Below, piece after piece: positions 1 through 9,752 of a stretch of 64,000 nucleotides of DNA (its first letter is position 1; every line of letters begins with the position of its first letter). Origin of the DNA: an uncultured Clostridium sp. (GTDB lineage: Bacteria > Bacillota > Clostridia > Lachnospirales > Lachnospiraceae); contig USJW01000004.1 of the NCBI GenBank assembly GCA_900555045.1, positions 1 through 64,000 on the forward strand, in the 5' to 3' direction. The notes beneath the pieces were generated by a model. The model was not told the origin of the DNA, made no database searches, and saw only the letters and a program-made list of their open reading frames with translations. The position numbers and the translations under genes were made by a program.

Positions 1-72
1 TTCCTGTTCGCCGGATTTTCCCGGTGCGGCTGCTTCCGGATCCGCCTTCTCCGGCGCGGCTTTTTTTTTTTT
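1..72. other. probable non-genomic read-through sequence before adapter
   Basis: Sixty GC-rich bases end in a T12 run that directly abuts the 5' end of an Illumina P5 adapter. Read on the minus strand the order is insert, adapter, poly-A, then GC-rich noise. That is what an Illumina read produces when it runs through a short insert and past the end of the flow-cell oligo. The block can be translated on the minus strand as a Lys/Ala/Pro/Glu-rich stretch, but with no start, no ribosome site and no continuation I do not call it a gene. Confidence 0.75.
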
Positions 73-130
73 AATGATACGGCGACCACCGAGATCTACC
101 CTCTTTCCCTACACGACGCTCTTCCGATCT
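73..130. other. Illumina P5/TruSeq universal adapter left in the assembly
   Basis: The 58 bases begin AATGATACGGCGACCACCGA and end ACGACGCTCTTCCGATCT, matching the Illumina universal P5 adapter along its length. I see one mismatch (GATCTACC where the adapter has GATCTACA). It lies in the orientation that places its 3' end directly on the dnaG codons starting at 132. It is a library artefact and marks the true start of genomic sequence at about 131. Confidence 0.98.
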
Positions 131-131
131 A

Positions 132-1910
132 TCTTTTTCCGTGTCTCCCGGCAAGCAGATGTATTATTGCTTTGGATGCGGCGCTGGTGGGAATGTGCTT
201 ACGTTTGTGATGGAATATGAAAACTATACATTCCAGGAAGCGCTGTCCCATCTGGCTGACCGGGCCGGGGTTGACCTGCCCAAGATGGAATACAGCAAGG
301 AGGCCAGGGAGCAGGCGGAACACAGGGCCAGGCTGCTGGAAGTGAATAAACTGGCTGCCAATTATTTCTATTACCAGTTAAAACAGCCCCAGGGAAAGCT
401 TGGATATGAGTATCTCCATGACAAAAGGGGGCTTCTGGATGATACAATCATACGTTTCGGCCTGGGTTATTCCAATAAGACCAGCGATGACCTGTACCGT
501 TTCCTGAAGGGCAAGGGATATGAGGACGGTTTCCTTAAGGATACCGGGCTGGTGACCCTGGAAGAGCGCGGGGGCCGGGACAAGTTCTGGAACCGTGTCA
601 TGTTCCCAATCATGGATGTGAATAACCGTGTCATTGGTTTTGGCGGCCGCGTCATGGGGGACGGGGAACCAAAATACCTGAACTCCCCTGAGACTAAGCT
701 GTTTGACAAGAGCCGGAACCTGTACGGCCTTAATTATGCCAGGACTTCCAGGGAAGGCTTTCTTCTTATCTGTGAAGGCTACCTGGATGTGATTTCCCTT
801 CACCAGGCAGGATTTACCAATGCGGTTGCTTCCCTGGGTACGGCATTTACCAGCCAGCACGCCAATGTGCTGAAACGCTATACGGACCAGGTCATCCTGA
901 CCTATGACAGCGATGGGGCCGGCATCAAGGCAGCCCTTCGGGCCATTCCTATCCTTAAGGAGGTGGGCATGTCCATCAAGGTGCTGAACATGAAGCCCTA
1001 TAAGGACCCGGATGAGTTCATCAGGAACATGGGGGCAGAGGCCTTCCGCCAGAGGATCAAGGAGGCCAAGAACAGCTTCCTGTTCGAGGTGGATGTGTTG
1101 AGACAGGGTTACCAGATGGATGACCCGGAGCAGAAGACCAGGTTCTACCAGGAAACGGCCAAAAAGCTCCTTCAGTTTGGGGAGGCCCTGGAACGGGAGA
1201 ATTACCTCCAGGCAGTTGCCAGGGAGCAGATGATCCCAGCGGATGAGCTGCGGGGCCTGGTGAACCGCATGGGCATGGGCTTTGGAATGAAATCAGGTGA
1301 CAGCCTGGGCCAGGGAGGCAAGATACGCCGAAGGGCTGAGGAAGAGGACATGTATCCGGATTATGGGTACTACGAAAGCCATGACGGGCCTCCGGAGGGG
1401 TATTATGATTACGGGGAAGCAGGGCCGGAGGGCAGAGGAGGATATCAGGATGGAGGGGACGCGCGTCCCAGACGCCCCAAAAAGCCGGATAAGGAGGATG
1501 GCATCCGCCGTTCCCAGCGGCTTCTTCTCACATGGCTGATAGAAAATCCTGAGTTATTTGACAAGATTAAGGGTATCATTACAGCAGATGATTTTGTGGA
1601 GGATCTGTATCACCAGGTGGCACAGATGGTATTTGAAGGCCAGGCATCGGGAAACCTGAATCCGGCAGCCATACTCAGCCATTTCATCAATGATGAAGAC
1701 CAGTACAAAGAAGTGGCTGCATTATTTAACGCAAGCCTCAAAGAGTCCTTAAACAATGAAGAACAGAAGAAGGCGTTTTCCGAAACCGTCATGAAGGTCA
1801 GGAAGAACAGCCTGGATGCGGCCAGCCGCAATGCAAAAGACATAACCCAGTTACAGGAAATCATAAAGCAGCAGGCTGCGCTTAAGAATCTGCGGATTTC
1901 GCTGGATTAA
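132..1910 (+). CDS. dnaG: DNA primase DnaG, 5'-truncated by adapter junction
   Basis: Primase that makes RNA primers for replication. The reading frame is open from base 132 and begins SFSVSPGKQMYYCFGCGAGG, the second half of the N-terminal CHC2 zinc finger: the CxxC pair is present but the upstream Cys and His are lost at the adapter. Counting from the GTG at 141, a TOPRIM domain follows with EGYLD near residue 212 and the metal-binding DSDGAG near residue 256. After it come an acidic, Tyr/Gly-rich linker (about 400-455) and a helical C-terminal DnaB-interaction domain. GTG 141 is an internal Val codon, not a start; the natural start is outside the contig. rpoD follows after 29 bases, the usual clostridial macromolecular-synthesis arrangement. 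Confidence 0.96.
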   Translation, partial: SFSVSPGKQMYYCFGCGAGGNVLTFVMEYENYTFQEALSHLADRAGVDLPKMEYSKEAREQAEHRARLLEVNKLAANYFYYQLKQPQGKLGYEYLHDKRGLLDDTIIRFGLGYSNKTSDDLYRFLKGKGYEDGFLKDTGLVTLEERGGRDKFWNRVMFPIMDVNNRVIGFGGRVMGDGEPKYLNSPETKLFDKSRNLYGLNYARTSREGFLLICEGYLDVISLHQAGFTNAVASLGTAFTSQHANVLKRYTDQVILTYDSDGAGIKAALRAIPILKEVGMSIKVLNMKPYKDPDEFIRNMGAEAFRQRIKEAKNSFLFEVDVLRQGYQMDDPEQKTRFYQETAKKLLQFGEALERENYLQAVAREQMIPADELRGLVNRMGMGFGMKSGDSLGQGGKIRRRAEEEDMYPDYGYYESHDGPPEGYYDYGEAGPEGRGGYQDGGDARPRRPKKPDKEDGIRRSQRLLLTWLIENPELFDKIKGIITADDFVEDLYHQVAQMVFEGQASGNLNPAAILSHFINDEDQYKEVAALFNASLKESLNNEEQKKAFSETVMKVRKNSLDAASRNAKDITQLQEIIKQQAALKNLRISLD

Positions 1911-1939
1911 CAGCATTTCATAGGAAGGATGGACCGATT

Positions 1940-3056
<1,117 letters not shown>

Positions 3057-3064
<8 letters not shown>

Positions 3065-3971
3065 TATGAATCAGGAAACCAATGACAATACAGACATGAC
3101 AGGGATGGACAGCGCCGGCTTAAAAGGCGTGGTGCGTCTGTCCCATCGTTTAAAGGCCGTGGCTGACTTTGTAAAGCCGGGCAGCCGCATTGCGGATATC
3201 GGTACGGACCACGGATATGTGCCCATCTATCTGGCCCAGATTGGCCGGGCAGCCGGGGCCATTGCAATGGATGTGAGGCCAGGGCCTCTTGAGCGGGCAA
3301 AGGAACACATAAGGGAATATGAAGGCTGGGCCATTCAACATGCAGGGGACAGCCGGCAGCAGGCCCCATGCGCCATTGAGGCCCGTCTGAGCGACGGCCT
3401 TAAGGAATTAAGGCCCGGTGAGGCGGACACGGTCATCATGGCCGGAATGGGAGGGGAACTGGAGATACGGATCCTGGAACAAGGACGCCACATGTGGGAC
3501 AGCGTCAGCCACTGGATCCTGTCCCCCCAGTCAGATATCCACAAGGTCAGGGTGTTTCTGGCGGACAATGGCTTTGCCATTGAAGATGAGGCTATGGTAA
3601 AAGACGAGGGGAAATATTATACCATCATGGATGTGACCCGCGGCGCCATGTCCTACCTGCGTCCCATATGGTACCGGTATGGGAAGGTCCTTCTGGACAG
3701 GAAGGATGGCATACTGAAGGAATATCTGGAGAAGGAGCAGGCCAGGGTACAGGGAATCCTGGAACATTTTGGGGCACAGGAGCCTGAAGTGCCGAAGGAG
3801 ATGGACCAGGCCTGGGACGATGTTCGGGAGGTGGACAGGATTCAGGCCCGGGACCAGGCAGGGATAATGGCACGGACAGCGCTCCCCATGACAGAAGCGC
3901 AGGCCAGGGCCAGGACCGCCCTTATGGAAGAACTGGGATGGATAAAGGAGGCACAGGATGAAATGCAGTGA
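3057..3971 (+). CDS. trmK: tRNA (adenine22-N1)-methyltransferase TrmK
   Basis: Class I SAM-dependent methyltransferase expected to form m1A at position 22 of tRNA. The SAM-binding motif IADIGTDHGYVPIYLA lies near residues 45-60 and the second acidic motif (AIAMDVRPGP) near 73. The catalytic-loop region has ILSPQSD. The start is the ATG at 3057, 10 bases after AAGGA and overlapping the rpoD stop by 8 bases; the ATG at 3066 is a possible alternative. At 304 aa it is longer than typical B. subtilis YqfN because of its C-terminal helical extension. rpoD-trmK-nif3 synteny is conserved in Firmicutes and supports the call. Confidence 0.93.
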
Positions 3972-4767
3972 AATCATAGAGGTATTGGGCAGGCTGGCGC
4001 CGGAGGGGTGTGCGTGTGAATGGGACAATCCAGGGCTTCTGGCCGGAAGGAGCGGCAAAGAGGTCAGGAACATCTATATTGCCCTGGATGCCACGGACCA
4101 GGTGGTGGAAGCAGCCATAGGAGTGGGCGCGGACATGCTGCTGACCCACCATCCCCTGATTTTTAAGGCAATCAAGAAGGTAAATGACCAGGATTTCATT
4201 ACCAGAAGGCTGGTAAAGCTGATTCAGGCTGATATTTCCTACTATGCCATGCACACCAATTTTGATGCGGCCCCTGGCTGCATGGCCGACCTGGCCGCAG
4301 AGCGCCTGGGCCTTACGGAATGCGTGCCCCTGGAAGCAATGGGCGAGATGGAGGGAAGCCAGGGCCTGGTGCCTTACGGAATCGGAAAGACCGGATATCT
4401 CAGGGAACCGGTGACAGTGCGCTGTCTGGCCCGTAAGGTGAAGGAGTCCTTTGGACTTCCTTTTGCAGTGGTCTATGGACAGGAACTGCTGGATACGGAG
4501 ATAAACAAGGTTTCTGTGTGCCCAGGCGCCGGGGGCAGCGAGATAGAGGGGGCAATCGCCTCCGGTTCCCAGGTGCTGGTCACAGGCGATATCAGCCATC
4601 ACCAGGGCATTGATGCAGCTGCAAGGAATATGGCGGTAATCGACGGGGGCCATTATGGGCTGGAGCATATATTCATACCCTATATGGCAGACTACCTGGC
4701 CGCCAGGCTGGGGGATGGCGTAAACGTAATCCAGGCCCCGCCGTCATGGCCAACGGTCATCATATAG
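3958..4767 (+). CDS. Nif3-like dinuclear metal-centre hexameric protein (DUF34/YqfO)
   Basis: 269 aa Nif3/NIF3L1 family protein, a toroidal hexamer with two metals per subunit. Metal-binding motifs visible are LLTHHPLIFK (near residue 65), AMHTNFDAAPGC (near 100) and the C-terminal GDISHHQGIDAA plus DGGHYGLEHI. The N-terminus has the family WDNPGLL signature. The gene overlaps trmK by 14 bases and is preceded by AAGGAGG, so it is translationally coupled. The family is often annotated as GTP cyclohydrolase I type 2, a name not well supported biochemically; the cellular role remains unclear. Confidence 0.93.
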   Translation: MKCSEIIEVLGRLAPEGCACEWDNPGLLAGRSGKEVRNIYIALDATDQVVEAAIGVGADMLLTHHPLIFKAIKKVNDQDFITRRLVKLIQADISYYAMHTNFDAAPGCMADLAAERLGLTECVPLEAMGEMEGSQGLVPYGIGKTGYLREPVTVRCLARKVKESFGLPFAVVYGQELLDTEINKVSVCPGAGGSEIEGAIASGSQVLVTGDISHHQGIDAAARNMAVIDGGHYGLEHIFIPYMADYLAARLGDGVNVIQAPPSWPTVII

Positions 4768-4823
4768 GATATTTAGGAAACCGGAGTGGGATTGTCTGAA
4801 TAAGAAATAGGAGGTAAAAGCCT

Positions 4824-6476
4824 TTGGTTCAAGTTAAGGTAAACGGTTTTGCCCGGGAATACCCGGAGGGGACCACATGGTTGGAAGTGGCTGAGGAATA
4901 TCAGTACCAATACGAGGATGACATCCTTCTGGTCCGTGTGAACGGAAAGCTCCAGGAGCTCCACAAGCATGTAAAAGACTGTGAGCTTACTTTCATCACT
5001 GCCAGGGATAAGCCTGGAATGACCACCTATCAGAGAAGCGCCTGCCTGATTATGCTGAAGGCATTCTATGCGGTTGCAGGCGCAGAGAATATAGAGAAGA
5101 TTGTCATTGACTTTTCACTTGGAAAGGGATTTTTTGTGGAGGCCAGGGGCAGCTTTGTGCTGGACAATGACCTTCTCATTAAGGTGAAGGATAAGATGGC
5201 CGAGTATGTAGCACAGCAGATACCCATCATGAAACGCAGTGTGTCCACGGATGATGCGGTTGAACTGTTCCACCGCCACAGGATGTTTGACAAGGAGCGT
5301 CTGTTCCATTACCGCAGGGTATCCAGGGTCAATATCTACAGCATTGACGGCTTTGAGGACTACTACTACGGATACATGGTCCAGAATACGGGATATATCC
5401 GGTATTTTGACCTGGTTCCTTATCACTATGGATTCGTGCTGCTGCTGCCCTCCAAGGCAGAGCCAAAGGTGGTGCCCAGGTTTGAACCCATGGATAAGCT
5501 GTTCGCAACCCTGACAGAGTCCACCCAGTGGGGGAGAAGGCTGGACCTGGAAACAGTGGGCGCGCTCAATGATAAGATTTCAAAGGGGGAGATGTCCCAT
5601 CTGATCCTGGTCCAGGAAGCGCTTCAGGAAAAGAAGATTGCTGAGATAGCGGCGCAGATTGCATCCAGGCGCAATGCCAAATTCGTCATGATTGCAGGTC
5701 CGTCCTCCTCAGGCAAGACCACATTTTCACACAGGCTTTCCGTGCAGCTGGAAGCAATCGGGCTTAAGCCCCATCCCATTGCAGTGGACAATTACTTCGT
5801 GAACAGGGTGAACAGTCCGAGGGATGAGCAGGGCAATTATAATTATGAGGTGCTGGAATGCCTGGACATTGCCTTGTTTAACCAGAACATGATGGACCTT
5901 CTGGATGGAAAACGGGTAGAAATGCCCTATTATAATTTCAAGAAAGGCGTCAGGGAGTATAAGGGCAATTTCCTGCAGCTGGGGCCGGAGGATATCCTGG
6001 TGATTGAAGGCATCCACTGTCTCAATGACAGGCTGTCCCATTCCCTGCCAAAGGAGAGCAAGTTCAAGATATACATCAGTGCCTTAACCCAGCTGAATGT
6101 AGATGAACACAACCGGATCCCGACAACGGACGGACGTCTTATCCGCAGGATGATACGGGATGCCAGGACCAGGGGGTCATCGGCCCAGGACACCATCCGC
6201 ATGTGGCCGTCCGTGCGCAAGGGTGAGGAGGAGAACATCTTCCCCTTCCAGGAGGAGGCGGATGCCATGTTCAACTCGGCCCTGGTCTATGAGTTCGCCG
6301 TCCTAAAGCAGTATGCGGAACCTTTGTTGTTCGGCATTCCCAAGGATTCCGAGGAATATCTGGAAGCAAAACGGCTGCTCAAGTTCCTGGATTATTTTAT
6401 TGGCGTCAGCAGCGAGGATATACCAAAGAACTCAATCCTGCGGGAGTTCATCGGCGGCAGCTGCCTGAACGTTTAA
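4824..6476 (+). CDS. nucleoside kinase with N-terminal TGS and tRNA-synthetase-like domains
   Basis: 550 aa. Residues 1-60 form a TGS/ubiquitin-like domain (VQVKVNGFAREYPEGTTWLE). The middle resembles the threonyl/alanyl-tRNA-synthetase additional domain but lacks catalytic synthetase cores. The C-terminal half is a uridine-kinase-type P-loop kinase with AGPSSSGKTT at about residues 291-300, followed by DNYF, a nucleotide-substrate signature. The likely reaction is phosphorylation of uridine/cytidine. The start is TTG at 4824, 8 bases after AGGAGG; the only in-frame alternatives lie well inside the TGS domain. This architecture is common in Clostridia; substrate specificity is inferred. Confidence 0.9.
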   Translation: MVQVKVNGFAREYPEGTTWLEVAEEYQYQYEDDILLVRVNGKLQELHKHVKDCELTFITARDKPGMTTYQRSACLIMLKAFYAVAGAENIEKIVIDFSLGKGFFVEARGSFVLDNDLLIKVKDKMAEYVAQQIPIMKRSVSTDDAVELFHRHRMFDKERLFHYRRVSRVNIYSIDGFEDYYYGYMVQNTGYIRYFDLVPYHYGFVLLLPSKAEPKVVPRFEPMDKLFATLTESTQWGRRLDLETVGALNDKISKGEMSHLILVQEALQEKKIAEIAAQIASRRNAKFVMIAGPSSSGKTTFSHRLSVQLEAIGLKPHPIAVDNYFVNRVNSPRDEQGNYNYEVLECLDIALFNQNMMDLLDGKRVEMPYYNFKKGVREYKGNFLQLGPEDILVIEGIHCLNDRLSHSLPKESKFKIYISALTQLNVDEHNRIPTTDGRLIRRMIRDARTRGSSAQDTIRMWPSVRKGEEENIFPFQEEADAMFNSALVYEFAVLKQYAEPLLFGIPKDSEEYLEAKRLLKFLDYFIGVSSEDIPKNSILREFIGGSCLNV

Positions 6477-6596
6477 TTGGAATAGGGGCCGGACCGCACA
6501 TCTGGCGGAACGTAATTGTCAAACACGTCCGGGCTTATGGAGTGCAGCGTGGAAAATAACTGGACAAACCAGGGTTTCTATGATAAACTGTATAGG

Positions 6597-6956
6597 TTGT
6601 GAGTAGGACAGATGGCCGCTGCTGCGATACCGCAAGGCCGCAGGAGAGGAAAGTCCGGGCTTCACAGGGCAGGGTGCCAGATAACGTCTGGCGGAGGCGA
6701 CTCCAGGGACAGTGCAACAGAAATGTACCGCCTTTTTGGCTGCGGCCTTAAAGGTAAGGGTGGAAGGGCAGTGTAAGAGACTACCGCCCGTCTGGTAACA
6801 GGCGGGGCACATGTAAACCCCACTCGAAGCAAGACCGAACAGGAAGCATATGGCGGCCCGTCAGCTTCCGGGTAGGTTGCTGGAGGCTGCCGGCGACGGC
6901 AGTCCTAGATAGATGGCCATTCAACGACATAACCCGGCTTATCGTTCTGCTCACAA
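6597..6956 (+). ncRNA. rnpB: RNase P RNA
   Basis: Catalytic RNA of ribonuclease P for tRNA 5' maturation. The conserved core is visible: GAGGAAAGTCCGGGC, ACAGAAA, GGTAAGGGTGGAAGG followed by GTAAGAGACTACCG, then AAACCCC and the 3' core AGATAGATGGCC. The P1 ends TTGTGAG (6597-6603) and CTCACAA (6950-6956) pair exactly and set the boundaries at about 360 nt. The helix set looks like the ancestral type A form. It follows the nucleoside kinase gene and precedes a rho-independent terminator. Confidence 0.97.
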
Positions 6957-6981
6957 TTTTTTTTAAAAATGATCACAGGAA

Positions 6982-7017
6982 GGCTCTGGGGATTTAGCTG
7001 CCCCCGGGGTCTTTTTT
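6982..7017 (+). terminator. rho-independent terminator after rnpB
   Basis: A 10-bp stem (GGCTCTGGGG with CCCCGGGGTC, three G-U pairs) with a 10-nt loop is followed by TTTTTT. It lies 25 bases after the end of rnpB. Confidence 0.8.
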
Positions 7018-7037
7018 CGTTTTAGGGTAGAAATATT

Positions 7038-7066
7038 GTGGGGAACGGCCACTGGCCGTTCCCCAC
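7038..7066. terminator. perfect 13-bp hairpin between rnpB and uxaC
   Basis: GTGGGGAACGGCC and its exact complement are separated by ACT. It sits 22 bases downstream of the uxaC stop on the minus strand, where it is followed by an AT-rich but not pure U tract. It probably ends uxaC transcripts. Confidence 0.6.
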
Positions 7067-7088
7067 ATTCACGCACATATCAAATATC

Positions 7089-8504
7089 TTATTTCACTTC
7101 ATCCAGCTTAAAGCCGAAGTATTTCACCGCGTTGTTGTAGCAGATACCGCGGATGATGTCCTCCAGGGCCTTCATGTCTGCCGGGTACTCGCCGTTCTCG
7201 ACCCAGCCGCCGATCATCTCGCAGAGGATGCGGCGGAAGTACTCGTGGCGGGTGTAGGACAGAAAGCTTCTGGAGTCGGTCAGCATGCCGTTAAAGTTGC
7301 CCAGGCAGCCCAGGTTTGCCAACTCGCTCATCTGCTCGATCATGCCCAGCTTGTGGTCATTGAACCACCAAGCGGAGCCCTGCTGGATCTTTCCGGGAAC
7401 ATCGCCCTGGAAGCAGCCGATGATGGAAGCGATGGAAGCGTTGTCGTTGGGGTTTAAGGAGTACAGGATGGTCTTGGGGATCTCGTTGGTGGCGCTGAGC
7501 GCGTTCAGGAAATCAGCCATCTGTGCGCTGGGAGCGTAGTTGTTGATGCAGTCGAAGCCGGTGTCGGCGCCCAGCTGCTCGAACATGTAGGCGTTGTTGT
7601 CGCGCTTGCAGCCGTAGTGGATCTGCATCACCCAGTTCATCTTTGCGTACTCTTTGGCCACGAACAGCATGAACGCGGTCTTGTACTTTAACTCGTCCTC
7701 CTTGGAGATGGCCTCGCCCTTTAAGCCTCTCTTTAAGATGGCGTCAACCTCCTCGTCGGAAGCCGGGGAGTACATCACATACTCCAGAGCGTGGTCGGAT
7801 ACGGAGCAGCCGTTGGCAGCGAAGTAAGCCATGCGGTTCTTGATCGCTTCCTTTAAGGAGGCCAGATCGCTCACCGGGATGCCGCTGACCTTGGACAGCT
7901 GCTCGATGTAGGGGGCGAAGGTGGGCTTCTCAACGTTCATGGCCTTGTCCGGTCTCCAGGCGGGCAGCACCTGCACGTCGAAGGTGGGATCGGCCGCGAT
8001 CTTCTGGTGCCACTCTAAGGTGTCAACCGGATCGTCGGTGGTGCAGATTAAGGTGACGCCGGACTGCTTGATTAAGTTGCGGACGGTCATGGAGTCCTCC
8101 TGCAGCTTCGCGTTGCACAGGTTCCAAACCTCCTCGGCGGTGTCGCCGTTTAAGTAGCCCTCGTAGCCGAAGTAGCGTCTCAGCTCTAAGTGGCTCCAGT
8201 GGTATAACGGGTTGCCGATCAGCTTCGGCATGGTCTCCGCCCAGGCCTGGAATTTCTCGCGGTCGGAGCCGTCGCCGGTCACATATTTCTCAGCTACGCC
8301 GTTGGAGCGCATCTGACGCCACTTGTAGTGGTCGCCGCCCAGCCAAACCTGTGTGATATTGTCAAATTTGCGGTCCTCGTAAATCTCCTGGGGGTTGATA
8401 TGGCAGTGATAATCCAGGATTGGCATCACTTCCGCATAGTCGTGGTACAGCTTCTTCGCCATATCGGTGGATAATAAGAAATCCTTGTCCATAAACTGTT
8501 TCAT
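7089..8504 (-). CDS. uxaC: glucuronate (uronate) isomerase UxaC
   Basis: 471 aa amidohydrolase-fold isomerase that converts D-glucuronate to D-fructuronate and D-galacturonate to D-tagaturonate, the first step of the hexuronate pathway. The N-terminal metal-ligand motif is DYHCHINPQEI (His at about 33 and 35), and family signatures WLGGDHYKWR and NPLYHWSHLELRR follow. Its length is typical. AAGGAGG precedes the ATG. It lies just upstream in orientation terms of a LacI regulator on the same strand (20-base gap, lacI first), so the two form a lacI-uxaC unit divergent from uxaA. No uxaB (tagaturonate/fructuronate reductase) is seen in the window. Confidence 0.97.
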   Translation of the reverse strand: MKQFMDKDFLLSTDMAKKLYHDYAEVMPILDYHCHINPQEIYEDRKFDNITQVWLGGDHYKWRQMRSNGVAEKYVTGDGSDREKFQAWAETMPKLIGNPLYHWSHLELRRYFGYEGYLNGDTAEEVWNLCNAKLQEDSMTVRNLIKQSGVTLICTTDDPVDTLEWHQKIAADPTFDVQVLPAWRPDKAMNVEKPTFAPYIEQLSKVSGIPVSDLASLKEAIKNRMAYFAANGCSVSDHALEYVMYSPASDEEVDAILKRGLKGEAISKEDELKYKTAFMLFVAKEYAKMNWVMQIHYGCKRDNNAYMFEQLGADTGFDCINNYAPSAQMADFLNALSATNEIPKTILYSLNPNDNASIASIIGCFQGDVPGKIQQGSAWWFNDHKLGMIEQMSELANLGCLGNFNGMLTDSRSFLSYTRHEYFRRILCEMIGGWVENGEYPADMKALEDIIRGICYNNAVKYFGFKLDEVK

Positions 8505-8524
8505 TTTGGGAATCCTCCTTGAAT

Positions 8525-9526
8525 TTAAAAATTGGTGGTTTGCCTTTTTATAAGATCAGAGGCGATGGTGGTCCGGCTGGGGACATTCATGCCGCTGAAC
8601 ACACCCATGAGTGTATTGATGGTGGTGGTGCACAGAGCCTCAACCTTGCTGTCGATGGAGGTGATCTCCGGATCGGTGCAGCGGGAGAGGATGCTGCTGT
8701 TGTAGCCGATGATGGAGAGCTTGTCCGGCACCGGGATGTTCGCCGCGTGGGCAAACTTTACGGCGCCCACGGCCAGGGAGTCGTCGGAGGTCATCACGGC
8801 GTCAAAGCGCAGTCCCTTGCCGTAGAGGAAGAGCAGCAGATCCCTTGCGGAGGAGATATCCTTGGCGCACTGGTGGATCAGGCCCTCGTCCACAGGAAGC
8901 CCCAGATCCCGGTGGGCGTCCTTGTAGCCCTCCAGCTTGTTCATGCCGCTGAAGGAGTAGCTGGTGTAGAGATAGAGGATGCGCTTGCAGCCGGATTTTA
9001 AGAGGCTTGTGGCCGCCTGGTAGATGGCCGCGTGGTCGTCGCAGACCGTGCTGTAGATGTTCTCACCCTCCAGATAGCCGTTTACCAGCATGAGCGGGAG
9101 CTCCTTGGCCGCCTCGATCAAGTAGGCGTTGTCCTTGGGGCGCATCTCCACGAACTTGGAACCGGCCAGAATGATGGCGTCCACACGCTTGGAGCGCAGA
9201 AGATTAAAGTATTTCTGCTTGGCGTCCAGGTCATAGCCGGTGCAGCAGAGAATCGAGTCGTACTCGTAGCTGCGCAGGGCGCGCTCCAGGTAGTAGATGG
9301 CGTTTGCCAGGTAGGGGTCCGAGGAGTCGGAGCACATGATCCCGATGGTCTGCATGGTATTTAAACCCAATCCCCGGGCGAACACATTCGGGGTGTAACC
9401 CAGCTCGGACATCACGCTTAAAACCTTGTTTCTCGTCTTTTCACTGACATTGGGATTGCCGTTGAGTACCCGGGAAACGGTGGCGATGGAGACTCCGGCA
9501 TGTTTGGAGACATCGTATATGTTCAT
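8525..9526 (-). CDS. LacI-family regulator of hexuronate genes
   Basis: 333 aa. The N-terminus MNIYDVSKHAGVSIATVSRV is a classic LacI HTH (residues 3-25) with the hinge region and then a periplasmic-binding-like effector domain (about 60-330). The frame is open further upstream to 9775, but the ATG at 9526 is chosen because the HTH starts there and because the longer form would run through the promoter and both operators. Two perfect 14-bp palindromes flank its promoter and that of uxaA, so it likely represses itself, uxaC and uxaA, with a uronate or pathway intermediate as inducer (inferred). Confidence 0.93.
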   Translation of the reverse strand: MNIYDVSKHAGVSIATVSRVLNGNPNVSEKTRNKVLSVMSELGYTPNVFARGLGLNTMQTIGIMCSDSSDPYLANAIYYLERALRSYEYDSILCCTGYDLDAKQKYFNLLRSKRVDAIILAGSKFVEMRPKDNAYLIEAAKELPLMLVNGYLEGENIYSTVCDDHAAIYQAATSLLKSGCKRILYLYTSYSFSGMNKLEGYKDAHRDLGLPVDEGLIHQCAKDISSARDLLLFLYGKGLRFDAVMTSDDSLAVGAVKFAHAANIPVPDKLSIIGYNSSILSRCTDPEITSIDSKVEALCTTTINTLMGVFSGMNVPSRTTIASDLIKRQTTNF

Positions 9527-9545
9527 TGCTCTCAACCTCACATTC

Positions 9546-9598
9546 TGTAAGCGCTTACACGCTAAATTTATTATACCTACTCTCAGGAAAGAATGCAA
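9546..9598 (-). promoter_or_regulatory. lacI-uxaC promoter with LacI operator
   Basis: On the minus strand TTGCAT (9598-9593) and TATAAT (9575-9570) are 17 bases apart. The perfect palindrome TGTAAGCGCTTACA at 9546-9559 lies just downstream, over the early transcribed region, fitting autorepression by the LacI protein. Confidence 0.85.
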
Positions 9599-9616
9599 CT
9601 GTTTTCTATTTTTTTG

Positions 9617-9662
9617 TTGACTTCTCCCGGGATCTTTTGTAGAATAATTGTAAGTACTTACA
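9617..9662 (+). promoter_or_regulatory. uxaA promoter with LacI operator
   Basis: TTGACT (9617-9622) and TAGAAT (9640-9645) have 17-base spacing. The perfect palindrome TGTAAGTACTTACA (9649-9662) covers the expected start site. It shares TGTAAG/CTTACA arms with the operator at 9546-9559, so one LacI protein probably controls both divergent units. Confidence 0.87.
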
Positions 9663-9752
9663 TAAACGGAACCGCGGGGGATCAAAAGGGATTTGCCCGG
9701 TGCTGTTTGTGGGATAAACGCAGCAAACCATATGAATATAGGAGAAGAGATC

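Noticed and set aside
1..60. Minus-strand Lys/Ala/Pro/Glu-rich coding potential
   Set aside because: It abuts the adapter through a homopolymer, has no start or ribosome site and fits sequencing read-through noise.
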